Assembly (NCBI GenBank): GCA_013297585.1
Contig: JAAFHG010000148.1
Location: 1-8,339 of the forward strand
Length of the DNA: 8,339 bases
Reading direction: 5' to 3'
DNA from: Chitinophagales bacterium
GTDB lineage: Bacteria > Bacteroidota > Bacteroidia > Chitinophagales > Chitinophagaceae
Shown: positions 1 through 5,631 of the stretch, one piece after another
How positions within the stretch are numbered: the first letter of the stretch is position 1
Layout of the letters: each line of letters begins with the position of its first letter
Translations under genes and position numbers: made by a program
The notes under the pieces: model-generated
Databases searched by the model: none
Seen by the model: the letters and a program-made list of their open reading frames with translations, nothing else
Told to the model about the DNA's origin: nothing

Positions 1-141
1 AGTTATTTCATTAATATTAGCAGAAAAAAAAGCGTCGTGTGTTTTGCTACTTTTAATCAGCATCACAATACAAAATATCTGCAATGCAATAAAGCAGATA
101 AATGTGAACGACGTGCGAATTAAAATGATGATATTTTTCAA
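1..141 (-). CDS. mreC: MreC, rod shape-determining protein, N-terminal part only
   Basis: Only the first 47 codons are inside the window; the gene runs off the left edge. The translation starts MKNIIILIRTSF and continues with a hydrophobic segment at about residues 11-29 (FTFICFIALQIFCIVMLI), then a polar stretch SSKTHDAFFSANINEIT. A single N-terminal membrane anchor followed by a periplasmic part is the MreC layout, and the position directly downstream of mreB on the same strand is the usual mreBC order. MreC links cytoplasmic MreB filaments to the periplasmic peptidoglycan-elongation machinery. The likely start is TTG (141-139): no ATG is available, and an in-frame TGA at 168-166 limits the upstream extension. 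A second TTG at 162-160 lies inside the adjacent repeat and is less likely. The gap to mreB is 88 bp and filled by a repeat. Identification rests on context and the N-terminal pattern, so it is good but not certain. Confidence 0.8.
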   Translation of the reverse strand, partial: MKNIIILIRTSFTFICFIALQIFCIVMLIKSSKTHDAFFSANINEIT

Positions 142-145
142 AATA

Positions 146-214
146 CAAGATTCAAGTGACAAGTCTCAAGGTTCAAGAGTTTCGGCTGTCTTGTTACTTG
201 AATCTTGAGACTTG
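146..214. repeat. Inverted array of CAAGNNN heptamers between mreB and mreC
   Basis: On the plus strand 146-180 reads as five perfect-period heptamers: CAAGATT, CAAGTGA, CAAGTCT, CAAGGTT, CAAGAGT. On the minus strand 214-187 reads as four: CAAGTCT, CAAGATT, CAAGTAA, CAAGACA. The two arrays face each other. Positions 160-177 can pair with 197-214 over 18 bp with one G-T wobble, leaving a 19-nt loop; 146-156 can also pair with 197-207 in a shifted register. No T-tract follows the stem in the mreB transcript direction, so it is not a classical terminator. It may act as an RNA hairpin in the mreBC message or simply be a dispersed repeat. Confidence 0.9.
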
Positions 215-229
215 TAAACTTTAAAAGTT

Positions 230-1255
230 TTATTTCATTATAAAAGGAAAACGTTGGTAATTTTTTAATGCTAAACCTGTACCACGTACCACGCTTTTAA
301 GTGGGTCGTCAGCAATGTGTACAGGTAATTTAATTTTAGCGCTTAAACGTTTATCAAGGCCACGTAACAATGAACCACCACCTGTTAAGTACAAACCGCG
401 TTTGTAAATATCAGATGCTAATTCTGGTGGAGTTGTTTCAAGTGCTTTTAAAATCGCTTCTTCTATTTTAAAAATACTTTTATCTAATGCCTCAGCTATT
501 TCTTGATAGCTTACCATAATTTGTTTAGGAATACCCGTTACAAGGTCACGACCATTTACTGGTAAGTCATCTGGCGGATTGTCTAAATCTTTCATAGCAG
601 CACCAATCTGAATTTTAATTTGCTCAGCGGTACGCTCACCAATTAACAAACTGTGGTAGCGGCGCAATGCTTCCATAATATCAGCGGTAAATTCATCACC
701 AGCAATACGAATACTTTGGTCACACACAATACCTGCGAGGGCAATTACCGTAATACCAGTAGTACCACCACCAATATCTATAATCATATTTCCTACAGGT
801 TCTTCTACATCTATACCTATACCAAGGGCTGCGGCCATTGGCTCATGAATCATGTACACTTCTTTTGCGCCAGCTTGTTCAGCACTATCTCGAACAGCAC
901 GCTTTTCTACTTCTGTAATTGATGAAGGAATACAAATTAACATTCTCCAACTTGGTGGAAATAAAGGTTTTTTAGGGTACACTAATTTTATCAACTCACG
1001 AATCATTAATTCGGCAGCATTAAAGTCTGCTATTACACCATCTTTCAATGGTCTTACAGTGCGAATGCTTTCATGTGTTTTTTCATGCATCAACAAGGCT
1101 CTTTTACCTACCGCCAAAACTTCTTTTGGGTTATTTCTGTTAAGCGCAATAATTGATGGTTCGTTTACTACAATTTCGTCATTGTGGATGATAAGTGTAT
1201 TGGCTGTACCAAGGTCAATCGCTATCTCCTGCGAAAAAAAATTAAATAATGCCAT
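230..1255 (-). CDS. mreB: MreB, actin-like rod shape-determining protein
   Basis: A 341-residue protein, the usual MreB length. MreB forms ATP-dependent filaments under the inner membrane that position the cell-wall elongation machinery. Actin-fold motifs are in order: phosphate-1 loop DLGTANT at residues 14-20, the HEPMAAA catalytic-glutamate segment at 136-143, phosphate-2 loop DIGGGTTG at 160-167, AGDEF at 185-189, and the adenosine loop TGGGSLL at 291-297. The short N-terminal stretch MALFNFFSQ is compatible with membrane attachment, which is an inference. The frame stays open upstream to an ATG at 1342, but that adds 29 residues without family resemblance, and MALFNFF is the typical MreB start. 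No Shine-Dalgarno sequence precedes it. It is followed by the mreC start 88 bp downstream, so mreBC transcription is probably shared. All key motifs are intact. Confidence 0.97.
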   Translation of the reverse strand: MALFNFFSQEIAIDLGTANTLIIHNDEIVVNEPSIIALNRNNPKEVLAVGKRALLMHEKTHESIRTVRPLKDGVIADFNAAELMIRELIKLVYPKKPLFPPSWRMLICIPSSITEVEKRAVRDSAEQAGAKEVYMIHEPMAAALGIGIDVEEPVGNMIIDIGGGTTGITVIALAGIVCDQSIRIAGDEFTADIMEALRRYHSLLIGERTAEQIKIQIGAAMKDLDNPPDDLPVNGRDLVTGIPKQIMVSYQEIAEALDKSIFKIEEAILKALETTPPELASDIYKRGLYLTGGGSLLRGLDKRLSAKIKLPVHIADDPLKSVVRGTGLALKNYQRFPFIMK

Positions 1256-1295
1256 TATATAGAGGGGCTTTATACGTATTGTTTGTGAATAGCTG

Positions 1296-1327
1296 CAAAT
1301 GTGGTAGAAATAAGTGGAATAAACAAC
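1296..1327 (-). promoter_or_regulatory. Candidate mreB promoter (Bacteroidota type)
   Basis: On the minus strand GTTG (1327-1324) is followed after 20 nt by CACATTTG (1303-1296). This resembles the Bacteroidota consensus TTTG-N19-TAnnTTTG: the spacing and the second TTTG fit, but the TA of the -7 element is replaced by CA. Transcription would start near 1289, about 34 nt before the mreB start codon. This is a visual match only. Confidence 0.25.
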
Positions 1328-1381
1328 GTAAAAAGCGTGCAATAAGTATGTTGTGCATAGATATTAACACCAATTACACGA

Positions 1382-1395
1382 AATCCACGTGGTTT
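1382..1395. promoter_or_regulatory. 14-bp palindrome AAnCCACGTGGnTT, possible operator
   Basis: The core CCACGTGG is a perfect palindrome flanked symmetrically by AA and TT one base further out. It lies upstream of both divergent genes. A second palindrome of the same design is at 1604-1617. A dimeric regulator could bind here, but no direct evidence exists. Confidence 0.2.
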
Positions 1396-1603
1396 ATTGT
1401 TTTTGCTAACTAAATCTATATATCTGAAATACTTTTTTGTCTGTAAAAACTACTTTCTTGCTTGATTTTATTTGTAAGCCTTGCTACAAAACAATATAAT
1501 GAAAATTTAATACGTCGTTGAATTAATTTTTAAGCAGAAAAAAATCAGTTGATAATAAATAGCTTTATGTGTGGTAAAATGTAGTTTTTAGACCATCAAA
1601 ATT

Positions 1604-1617
1604 AAACCCTAGGGCTT
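1604..1617. promoter_or_regulatory. 14-bp palindrome AAnCCCTAGGGnTT, possible operator
   Basis: The core CCCTAGGG is a perfect palindrome with AA and TT one base outside each end, the same design as the site at 1382-1395. It sits about 86 bp before the E2 start codon, also within a looser inverted repeat TAAAC (1603-1607) / GTTTA (1618-1622). A regulatory role is inferred from position and symmetry only. Confidence 0.2.
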
Positions 1618-1702
1618 GTTTATCAATTAATTTACTGTTTAACTCTTGCGGCTATTTCATTTTGCCTTAATTTCACGCCTCAAATTAAAGGCACCCTATT
1701 TT

Positions 1703-3379
1703 ATGGCAGAAGTGATATTAATGCCCCGTTTAAGCGATACGATGACAGAAGGCGTTATTGCAGCATGGCACAAAAGCGTTGGCGAACAGGTAAATAAAGG
1801 CGATTTATTGGCTGAAATTGAAACAGATAAAGCCACAATGGAGTTAGAAAGTTACCAAAATGGTATTTTATTACACATTGGTACAGCAAATGGTGGTAAA
1901 CTTCAAGTAAATGATTTATTGGCAATTATAGGCAAAGCAGGCGAAGATGTAACTGCCCTAATTGCTGCAAATAGTGGTGGCGCAAGTGGGTCAACAGTCA
2001 ATAGTCAACCGACCACAGAAGAAGCGGCTAAGCCAGAACCTGTAACTAGTAACCAGAAACCAGCAACCACAATTGATGCATCTGCAATGGAAGAAGTGGT
2101 ATTAATGCCACGCTTAAGCGATACAATGACTGAAGGTGTAATTGCATCGTGGGTTAAAAATGTAGGTGATACTGTTAAAAAAGGTGATGTATTAGCAGAA
2201 ATTGAAACCGATAAAGCTACTATGGAGCTAGAAAGCTACAAAAATGGTAAGCTTTTATTTCAAGGTGCTAAAGCAGGTGAGAAAATTTTAGTAAACGATT
2301 TATTGGCTATTATAGGTGAGGATGGATTAGATATAAATGCTATTGTTGCTAGCCTTAAAGGCGGTGCTAAAGCGTCAACAGTCGACAGTCAACCGTCACC
2401 AGAAAAAGCACCTGCTGCGGCAGTATCTGCAACTAGTAACCAGCAACCTGTAACAGCTTCAACTGCTGCACCAGCCGTAGTTAACGAAGGCAGAATTTTT
2501 GCTTCTCCATTAGCTAAAAAGGTTGCTGCTGAAAAAGGCATAGACTTGAAATATGTAAAGGGCACTGGCGATAATGGTAGAATTACAAAAAGCGATATTG
2601 ATGGTTACACACCTGTTGCGGCTGCACCAAGCACCAAGGAACAAGCTACAAGTGTTAGCGTTTCTTCTAACTCCCCTTCAGGGGTTGGGGGCGGCGTTGT
2701 AAGTTTTGATGAAGTACCAGTAAGCCAAATGCGTAAAGTAATTGCTAAGCGCTTAAGTGAAAGTTTATTTACTGCGCCACATTTTTACTTAACTATGAGT
2801 ATTAATATGGATGCTGCAATTGTGGCTCGTAATAAAATGAACGAGACTGCTAAATCAAAAATTAGCTTTAACGATCTAGTGTTAAAGGCAACAGCGGTTT
2901 CTTTAAAACAACACCCTAAAGTAAATAGCAGTTGGTTAGGCGATAAAATACGTACCAACCACCATGTAAACATTGGTGTAGCAGTAGCGGTAGATGAAGG
3001 ATTATTGGTACCGGTTGTGCGTTTTGCAGATGGTAAAAGCCTTAGTCAAATTAATGCTGAAGTAAAAGACTTTGCACAAAAAGCAAAAGATAAAAAATTA
3101 CAACCTAGCGATTGGGAAGGAAGTACATTCACTATTTCTAACTTAGGTATGTTTGGTATAGATGAATTCACTGCTATTATTAACCCACCAGATGCCTGTA
3201 TTTTAGCTGTAGGCGGTATCTCTCAAGAGCCAATTGTAAAAAATGGTGCTATTGTAGTAGGTAATATTATGAAAGTTACCCTAAGCTGCGATCATAGAGT
3301 AGTAGATGGTGCAACAGGCGCTGCATTTTTACAAACATTGAAAAGTTTGTTAGAAGAACCAGTAAGAATGTTAATCTAA
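1703..3379 (+). CDS. pdhC: Pyruvate dehydrogenase E2 (dihydrolipoamide acetyltransferase), two lipoyl domains
   Basis: A 558-residue E2 core protein of a 2-oxoacid dehydrogenase complex. It moves acetyl groups from E1 to coenzyme A on swinging lipoyl arms. Domains in order: lipoyl 1 (about residues 2-88, ETDKATME with lipoyl-lysine K43), linker, lipoyl 2 (130-216, K171), linker, E1/E3-binding domain (about 264-301, FASPLAKKVAAEKGIDL to GRITKSDI), linker, and the catalytic acetyltransferase domain (about 333-558) ending with DHRVVDG, whose H531 and D535 are the expected catalytic pair. MPRLSDTMTEG fits the pyruvate type better than the 2-oxoglutarate type. The start is ATG 1703; the 19 residues from an earlier ATG at 1646 are unlike the family. 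E1 and E3 genes are not in the window. All three linkers contain short DNA repeats. A strong terminator follows, so the gene ends its transcription unit. Confidence 0.95.
   Translation: MAEVILMPRLSDTMTEGVIAAWHKSVGEQVNKGDLLAEIETDKATMELESYQNGILLHIGTANGGKLQVNDLLAIIGKAGEDVTALIAANSGGASGSTVNSQPTTEEAAKPEPVTSNQKPATTIDASAMEEVVLMPRLSDTMTEGVIASWVKNVGDTVKKGDVLAEIETDKATMELESYKNGKLLFQGAKAGEKILVNDLLAIIGEDGLDINAIVASLKGGAKASTVDSQPSPEKAPAAAVSATSNQQPVTASTAAPAVVNEGRIFASPLAKKVAAEKGIDLKYVKGTGDNGRITKSDIDGYTPVAAAPSTKEQATSVSVSSNSPSGVGGGVVSFDEVPVSQMRKVIAKRLSESLFTAPHFYLTMSINMDAAIVARNKMNETAKSKISFNDLVLKATAVSLKQHPKVNSSWLGDKIRTNHHVNIGVAVAVDEGLLVPVVRFADGKSLSQINAEVKDFAQKAKDKKLQPSDWEGSTFTISNLGMFGIDEFTAIINPPDACILAVGGISQEPIVKNGAIVVGNIMKVTLSCDHRVVDGATGAAFLQTLKSLLEEPVRMLI
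1991..2071 (+). repeat. Heptamer arrays in E2 linker 1
   Basis: Two short arrays with period 7: 1991-2011 (TCAACAG, TCAATAG, TCAACCG) and 2044-2071 (AACTAGT, AACCAGA, AACCAGC, AACCACA). They encode STVNSQP (residues 97-103) and about VTSNQKPATT (114-123) in the disordered linker between the lipoyl domains. TAG triplets in the repeats fall out of the reading frame. Confidence 0.85.
2375..2458 (+). repeat. Heptamer arrays in E2 linker 2
   Basis: Arrays with period 7: 2375-2402 (TCAACAG, TCGACAG, TCAACCG, TCACCAG) and 2431-2458 (AACTAGT, AACCAGC, AACCTGT, AACAGCT). They encode about STVDSQPSP and TSNQQPVTA between lipoyl domain 2 and the E1/E3-binding domain. They correspond to the linker 1 arrays through the tandem duplication, so they are not independent gains. 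Confidence 0.85.
2628..2692 (+). repeat. CAAGNNN heptamers and a C/G-rich palindrome in E2 linker 3
   Basis: Positions 2628-2655 hold four heptamers: CAAGCAC, CAAGGAA, CAAGCTA, CAAGTGT, the same family as the mreB-mreC gap. Sixteen bases later CCCC (2673-2676), TTCA, GGGG (2681-2684) form a small hairpin followed by TT and a G-run to 2690, strikingly GC-rich for this gene. The stretch encodes about PSTKEQATSVS and NSPSGVGGG in the linker before the catalytic domain. Confidence 0.85.
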
Positions 3380-3410
3380 CACAAGTAAATAAATGCTAAT
3401 ATTTAGTTTT

Positions 3411-3448
3411 AAACGTCCGAGGTTATTGAAAACCTCGGACGTTTTTTT
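3411..3448 (+). terminator. Rho-independent terminator of the E2 gene
   Basis: A perfect 14-bp stem (3411-3424 with 3431-3444) around the 6-nt loop ATTGAA, with a run of seven T at 3442-3448. It starts 32 bp after the E2 stop codon. It separates E2 transcription from the next gene. Confidence 0.95.
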
Positions 3449-3466
3449 ATGCTTGTAACTGACAGT

Positions 3467-3519
3467 TGGAAACATGTTATATGGAAACGTTTTACTTGTT
3501 TCCAATTATTGTGTTTCCA
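3467..3519. repeat. Nested inverted repeat of TGGAAAC words
   Basis: TGGAAAC occurs at 3467-3473 and 3482-3488 and, inverted as GTTTCCA, at 3498-3504 and 3513-3519. Copies on each side are 15 bp apart. The inner pair forms a 7-bp stem with a 9-nt loop, and the outer pair (TGGAAACA, 3467-3474 with 3512-3519) an 8-bp stem. It lies just after the E2 terminator and before the MuiA-like gene. Its function is unknown; it looks like another short-word intergenic repeat. Confidence 0.75.
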
Positions 3520-3581
3520 TTTTCAATTGATAACAACATTTTTTTAACAGTATTTCGGGTATTTATTTATGTAATAGAAAA

Positions 3582-3613
3582 AATTGTGGCATCTGTAACT
3601 AAAAGTCACAATT
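3582..3613 (+). promoter_or_regulatory. 7-bp inverted repeat ending at the start codon
   Basis: AATTGTG (3582-3588) and CACAATT (3607-3613) are perfect inverted copies with an 18-nt spacer, and the second copy touches the ATG at 3614. In RNA this could fold over the ribosome-binding region; in DNA it could be an operator. No clear -7/-33 promoter elements are seen nearby. Confidence 0.3.
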
Positions 3614-5449
3614 ATGAAGTACATAAAAATTTGTTTGTCAATTAGCCTTCTATTTTTAATTACCACTGCTTTTGCAGGCGATGAAAAAAACACTGTAAAC
3701 GCACATTTAAAATCTGCCATTATTTACAGAAGTGGTGCAGAATTAACACATGATACCAAAGCCTTATTGCAACAAGGTAACAACGAGTTAACCATTGATG
3801 GCATAAGTAATCAGGTAGACATTAATAGTATACAGGTAAAAGTGCCTAATGCGGTAACCATTGTAGGTATTGAGTTTCAGAATTATTATTTAAAACCAAA
3901 TATTGCTTCGCCAAGGGTAAAAGCAATGACTGATAGCATAGAGAAACTACAACAAGACATAACCAAATTGCAAACCAATGTTGGTATAGCTACCGATTTA
4001 TTGCAAGTGCTAAAATCTAACAGAGATATTAAGGGTACTCAAAATGGCCTTAGTGTAGCAGAATTAATAAAACTGATGGATTATTACAAAGCTAAATCGC
4101 TAGAAATACAAACAGATTTGGTGCAGCAAAATGTGACACTTAAAAAAGTACAAGAGCAAGTACAACGCTTAAATAATCAAGTACAAGAAGAAGAACAGAA
4201 GAACGCTAAAAGCACTGGTAGACTTGTGTTACAGCTAAATGCTGCTTTAGCTGGTAACTATAATTTTACCGTATCGTACATAACGCCCAATGCTTATTGG
4301 ACACCTTTTTACGATATTAATGTTACAGATATTAATAGCCCAATGAAATTGGTGTATAAAGCCAAAATGTTTCAAACAACAGGTTTAGATTGGAAGCAAG
4401 TAAAGCTATCATTATCTACCGCAACACCAAGCCAATGGGGCAATGCACCTAATTTACAAACATGGTTTTTAGCTTATGTAAATCCTGTCAATTACTATAA
4501 TAATCAACTTGCCAAATCAAACACCATACAAAGTTTTGCAAAAGAAGAAAATAGAAGTCTAGATGAAGTAGTTGTGGTAGGATATGGCTCTTCTGGCGGT
4601 TCAGATGATATACAAATTCGTGGAAATAGTTCCTACAATAAAGTTGACCCACTTTATATTGTAAATGGTGTAGAAATGAGTGCTAGCGAAGCCAAGAAAA
4701 TTAGCCCCAAAGCAATAAAAAAAGTTGAAGTGCTAAAAGAAGGGCAAGCAACAAGCATCTATGGTTCAAGAGCGAGTGGTGGTGCGGTTGTAATGACTTT
4801 GAAATATGGCTTAGATGATTATATCACAGTGTCTGAAAGTACACTAAACCTTAACTACGATATTGATTTGCCTTACGATATTGCTAGTAATGGTAAAGAA
4901 CAAACAGCTACGTTAAAAGAGGTTGAAGTACCTACTAACTATAAATATTACGCAGTACCTAAATTGGATAAAGATGTGTATTTGCTAGCAGAAGTAACCA
5001 ATTGGGAAAATCTGAATTTATTGCCTGGTGATGCCAATATTATTTTTGAAGGTACTTATGTAGGCAAATCATTTATTGATCCAAATACTACAACTGATAC
5101 CTTAAACTTAACGCTTGGTAAAGACAAACGTGTAGCCATTAAACGAGAAAAACTGGCTGATTTTAGTAGTGTGAAATTTTTAGGCAGTAATAAACTGCAA
5201 AAAATTACCTACGAGATTACCGTTAAAAATAATAAAAAAGAAGCCATTAGTTTATTGGTTAAAGATCAATATCCATTGGCTACTAATAAAGAAATGGAGG
5301 TGCAATTACTTGAAAGTGCAGAAGCGGCTGTAAACGATGAGACAGGCATTGTAACTTGGAAGCTCTCATTAGCCGCAGGCGAAAGCAAAAAACTACGCTT
5401 AAGCTACACGGTAAAATATCCAAAAGATAAAACGGTGAATTTGAAGTAA
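3614..5449 (+). CDS. Secreted DUF4140/DUF4139 (MuiA-like) protein with inserted plug-like segment
   Basis: A 611-residue protein with a signal peptide (MKYIKICLSISLLFLITTAFA, cleavage likely before G22), so it is exported. Residues about 28-95 resemble the DUF4140 N-terminal domain (AIIYRSGAELTH to VTIVGIEF). Residues about 105-205 are a Q/K/E-rich coiled coil. From about 213 the DUF4139 domain begins (YNFTVSYITPNAYWTPFYDIN) and ends near the C terminus (LRLSYTVKYPKDK). The family is called mucoidy inhibitor A-like, but its biochemical role is unknown. Residues 315-400 interrupt DUF4139 with a sequence like a SusC/RagA receptor plug: DEVVVVGYG, DPLYIVNG, KKVEVLKEGQATSIYGSRASGG. No beta-barrel follows, so it is not a transporter. 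It follows the E2 terminator and stands alone. The start at ATG 3614 is set by the signal peptide. Confidence 0.88.
   Translation: MKYIKICLSISLLFLITTAFAGDEKNTVNAHLKSAIIYRSGAELTHDTKALLQQGNNELTIDGISNQVDINSIQVKVPNAVTIVGIEFQNYYLKPNIASPRVKAMTDSIEKLQQDITKLQTNVGIATDLLQVLKSNRDIKGTQNGLSVAELIKLMDYYKAKSLEIQTDLVQQNVTLKKVQEQVQRLNNQVQEEEQKNAKSTGRLVLQLNAALAGNYNFTVSYITPNAYWTPFYDINVTDINSPMKLVYKAKMFQTTGLDWKQVKLSLSTATPSQWGNAPNLQTWFLAYVNPVNYYNNQLAKSNTIQSFAKEENRSLDEVVVVGYGSSGGSDDIQIRGNSSYNKVDPLYIVNGVEMSASEAKKISPKAIKKVEVLKEGQATSIYGSRASGGAVVMTLKYGLDDYITVSESTLNLNYDIDLPYDIASNGKEQTATLKEVEVPTNYKYYAVPKLDKDVYLLAEVTNWENLNLLPGDANIIFEGTYVGKSFIDPNTTTDTLNLTLGKDKRVAIKREKLADFSSVKFLGSNKLQKITYEITVKNNKKEAISLLVKDQYPLATNKEMEVQLLESAEAAVNDETGIVTWKLSLAAGESKKLRLSYTVKYPKDKTVNLK
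4556..4810 (+). other. SusC/RagA-type TonB plug-like segment inside the DUF4139 protein
   Basis: About 85 codons (residues 315-400) carry hallmarks of the plug of SusC-like outer-membrane receptors: the DEVVVVGYG signature at 317-325, an IQIRGNSS strand, DPLYIVNG, an I-x-x-VEVLK-type motif, and a SIYGSRASGGAVVMT ending like the ATAIYGSRGANGV motif. Flanking sequence on both sides is DUF4139-like and in frame, so it is a domain insertion rather than a sequence error. Confidence 0.85.
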
Positions 5450-5472
5450 TAGCATTTCACCTAAAGCATACA

Positions 5473-5562
5473 AAAGAAGGCAAAGGGTACTAAGTATTTA
5501 CTCGAAGGTTGTTCATTGATAATGTAATTAATCTTTGTGTACTTAGTATCCTTTGTTGCTTT
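5473..5562. repeat. Inverted repeat of AAAG-type nonamers
   Basis: The left arm reads with period 9: AAAGAAGGC, AAAGGGTAC, TAAGTATTT (5473-5499). On the minus strand the right arm has AAAG, AAAG, TAAG and AAAG words starting at 5562, 5554, 5545 and 5536 (spacing 8, 9, 9). Positions 5481-5496 pair with 5540-5555 over 16 bp with one G-T wobble, around a 43-nt spacer. It fills most of the 182-bp gap between the two genes. No T-run follows, so it is not a standard terminator. Confidence 0.85.
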
Positions 5563-5584
5563 GTGTGAAAAAGCCCTATATTTA
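5552..5584 (+). promoter_or_regulatory. Candidate promoter of the transglutaminase/DUF2126 gene
   Basis: TTTG (5552-5555), 21 nt, then TATATTTA (5577-5584), seven of eight bases matching TAnnTTTG. This fits the Bacteroidota promoter pattern and would give a leader of about 40 nt. The upstream TTTG lies within the nonamer repeat. It is a visual match only. Confidence 0.35.
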
Positions 5585-5631
5585 TAGCTACTATTTTGCC
5601 TGCCATTCACCGTTTTAATGCAACCAAAACT

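Larger units (their letters stand above)
1256..1702. other. Divergent intergenic region between mreB and the E2 gene
   Basis: This 447-bp AT-rich region separates two divergently transcribed genes and must hold both promoters. I see no coding sequence, tRNA or other RNA gene. It holds a candidate mreB promoter (1296-1327) and two similar 14-bp palindromes (1382-1395 and 1604-1617). For the E2 gene the best -7-like match is TCATTTTG at 1657-1664, one base off TAnnTTTG, but it lacks a good TTTG partner at the right distance, so I do not call it. Confidence 0.7.
1709..2460 (+). repeat. In-gene tandem duplication of lipoyl domain plus linker
   Basis: Codon 3 onward (1709-2092) and codon 131 onward (2093-about 2460) encode the same unit: EVxLMPRLSDTMTEGVIA through ETDKATMELESY and NDLLAIIG, then a linker. 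The offset is 384 nt in the lipoyl domain and at the first linker repeat (TCAACAG at 1991 and 2375), and 387 nt at the second (AACTAGT at 2044 and 2431). The linker was therefore duplicated together with the domain. DNA similarity is clearly visible, with many third-position differences. Confidence 0.85.

Noticed and set aside
146..214. CRISPR array or intrinsic terminator at the CAAG repeats
   Set aside because: The units are 7 bp with no unique spacers, so it is not CRISPR. The hairpin lacks a T-tract on the mreB transcript side, so it is not a standard terminator.
653..1262. Plus-strand open frames opposite mreB (653-922 and 852-1262)
   Set aside because: They lie antisense within a clear mreB gene, show no recognisable domain and are rich in residues typical of reversed coding sequence.
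1256..1342. Upstream extension of mreB to an ATG at 1342
   Set aside because: The extra 29 residues do not resemble MreB, and the internal start MALFNFFSQEIAIDLGTANT fits the family exactly. The extension also covers the candidate promoter.
1646..1702. Upstream extension of the E2 gene to an ATG at 1646
   Set aside because: Lipoyl E2 proteins begin directly with the lipoyl domain (MAEVILMPRLSD). The 19 extra residues are unlike the family.
2785..2973. Minus-strand open frame inside the E2 catalytic domain
   Set aside because: It is antisense to conserved acetyltransferase sequence and has no family resemblance.
3614..5449. Reading this gene as a TonB-dependent receptor because of the DEVVVVGYG motif
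   Set aside because: There is no beta-barrel, and the segments before and after the motif are DUF4140/DUF4139, so only a plug-like insertion is present.
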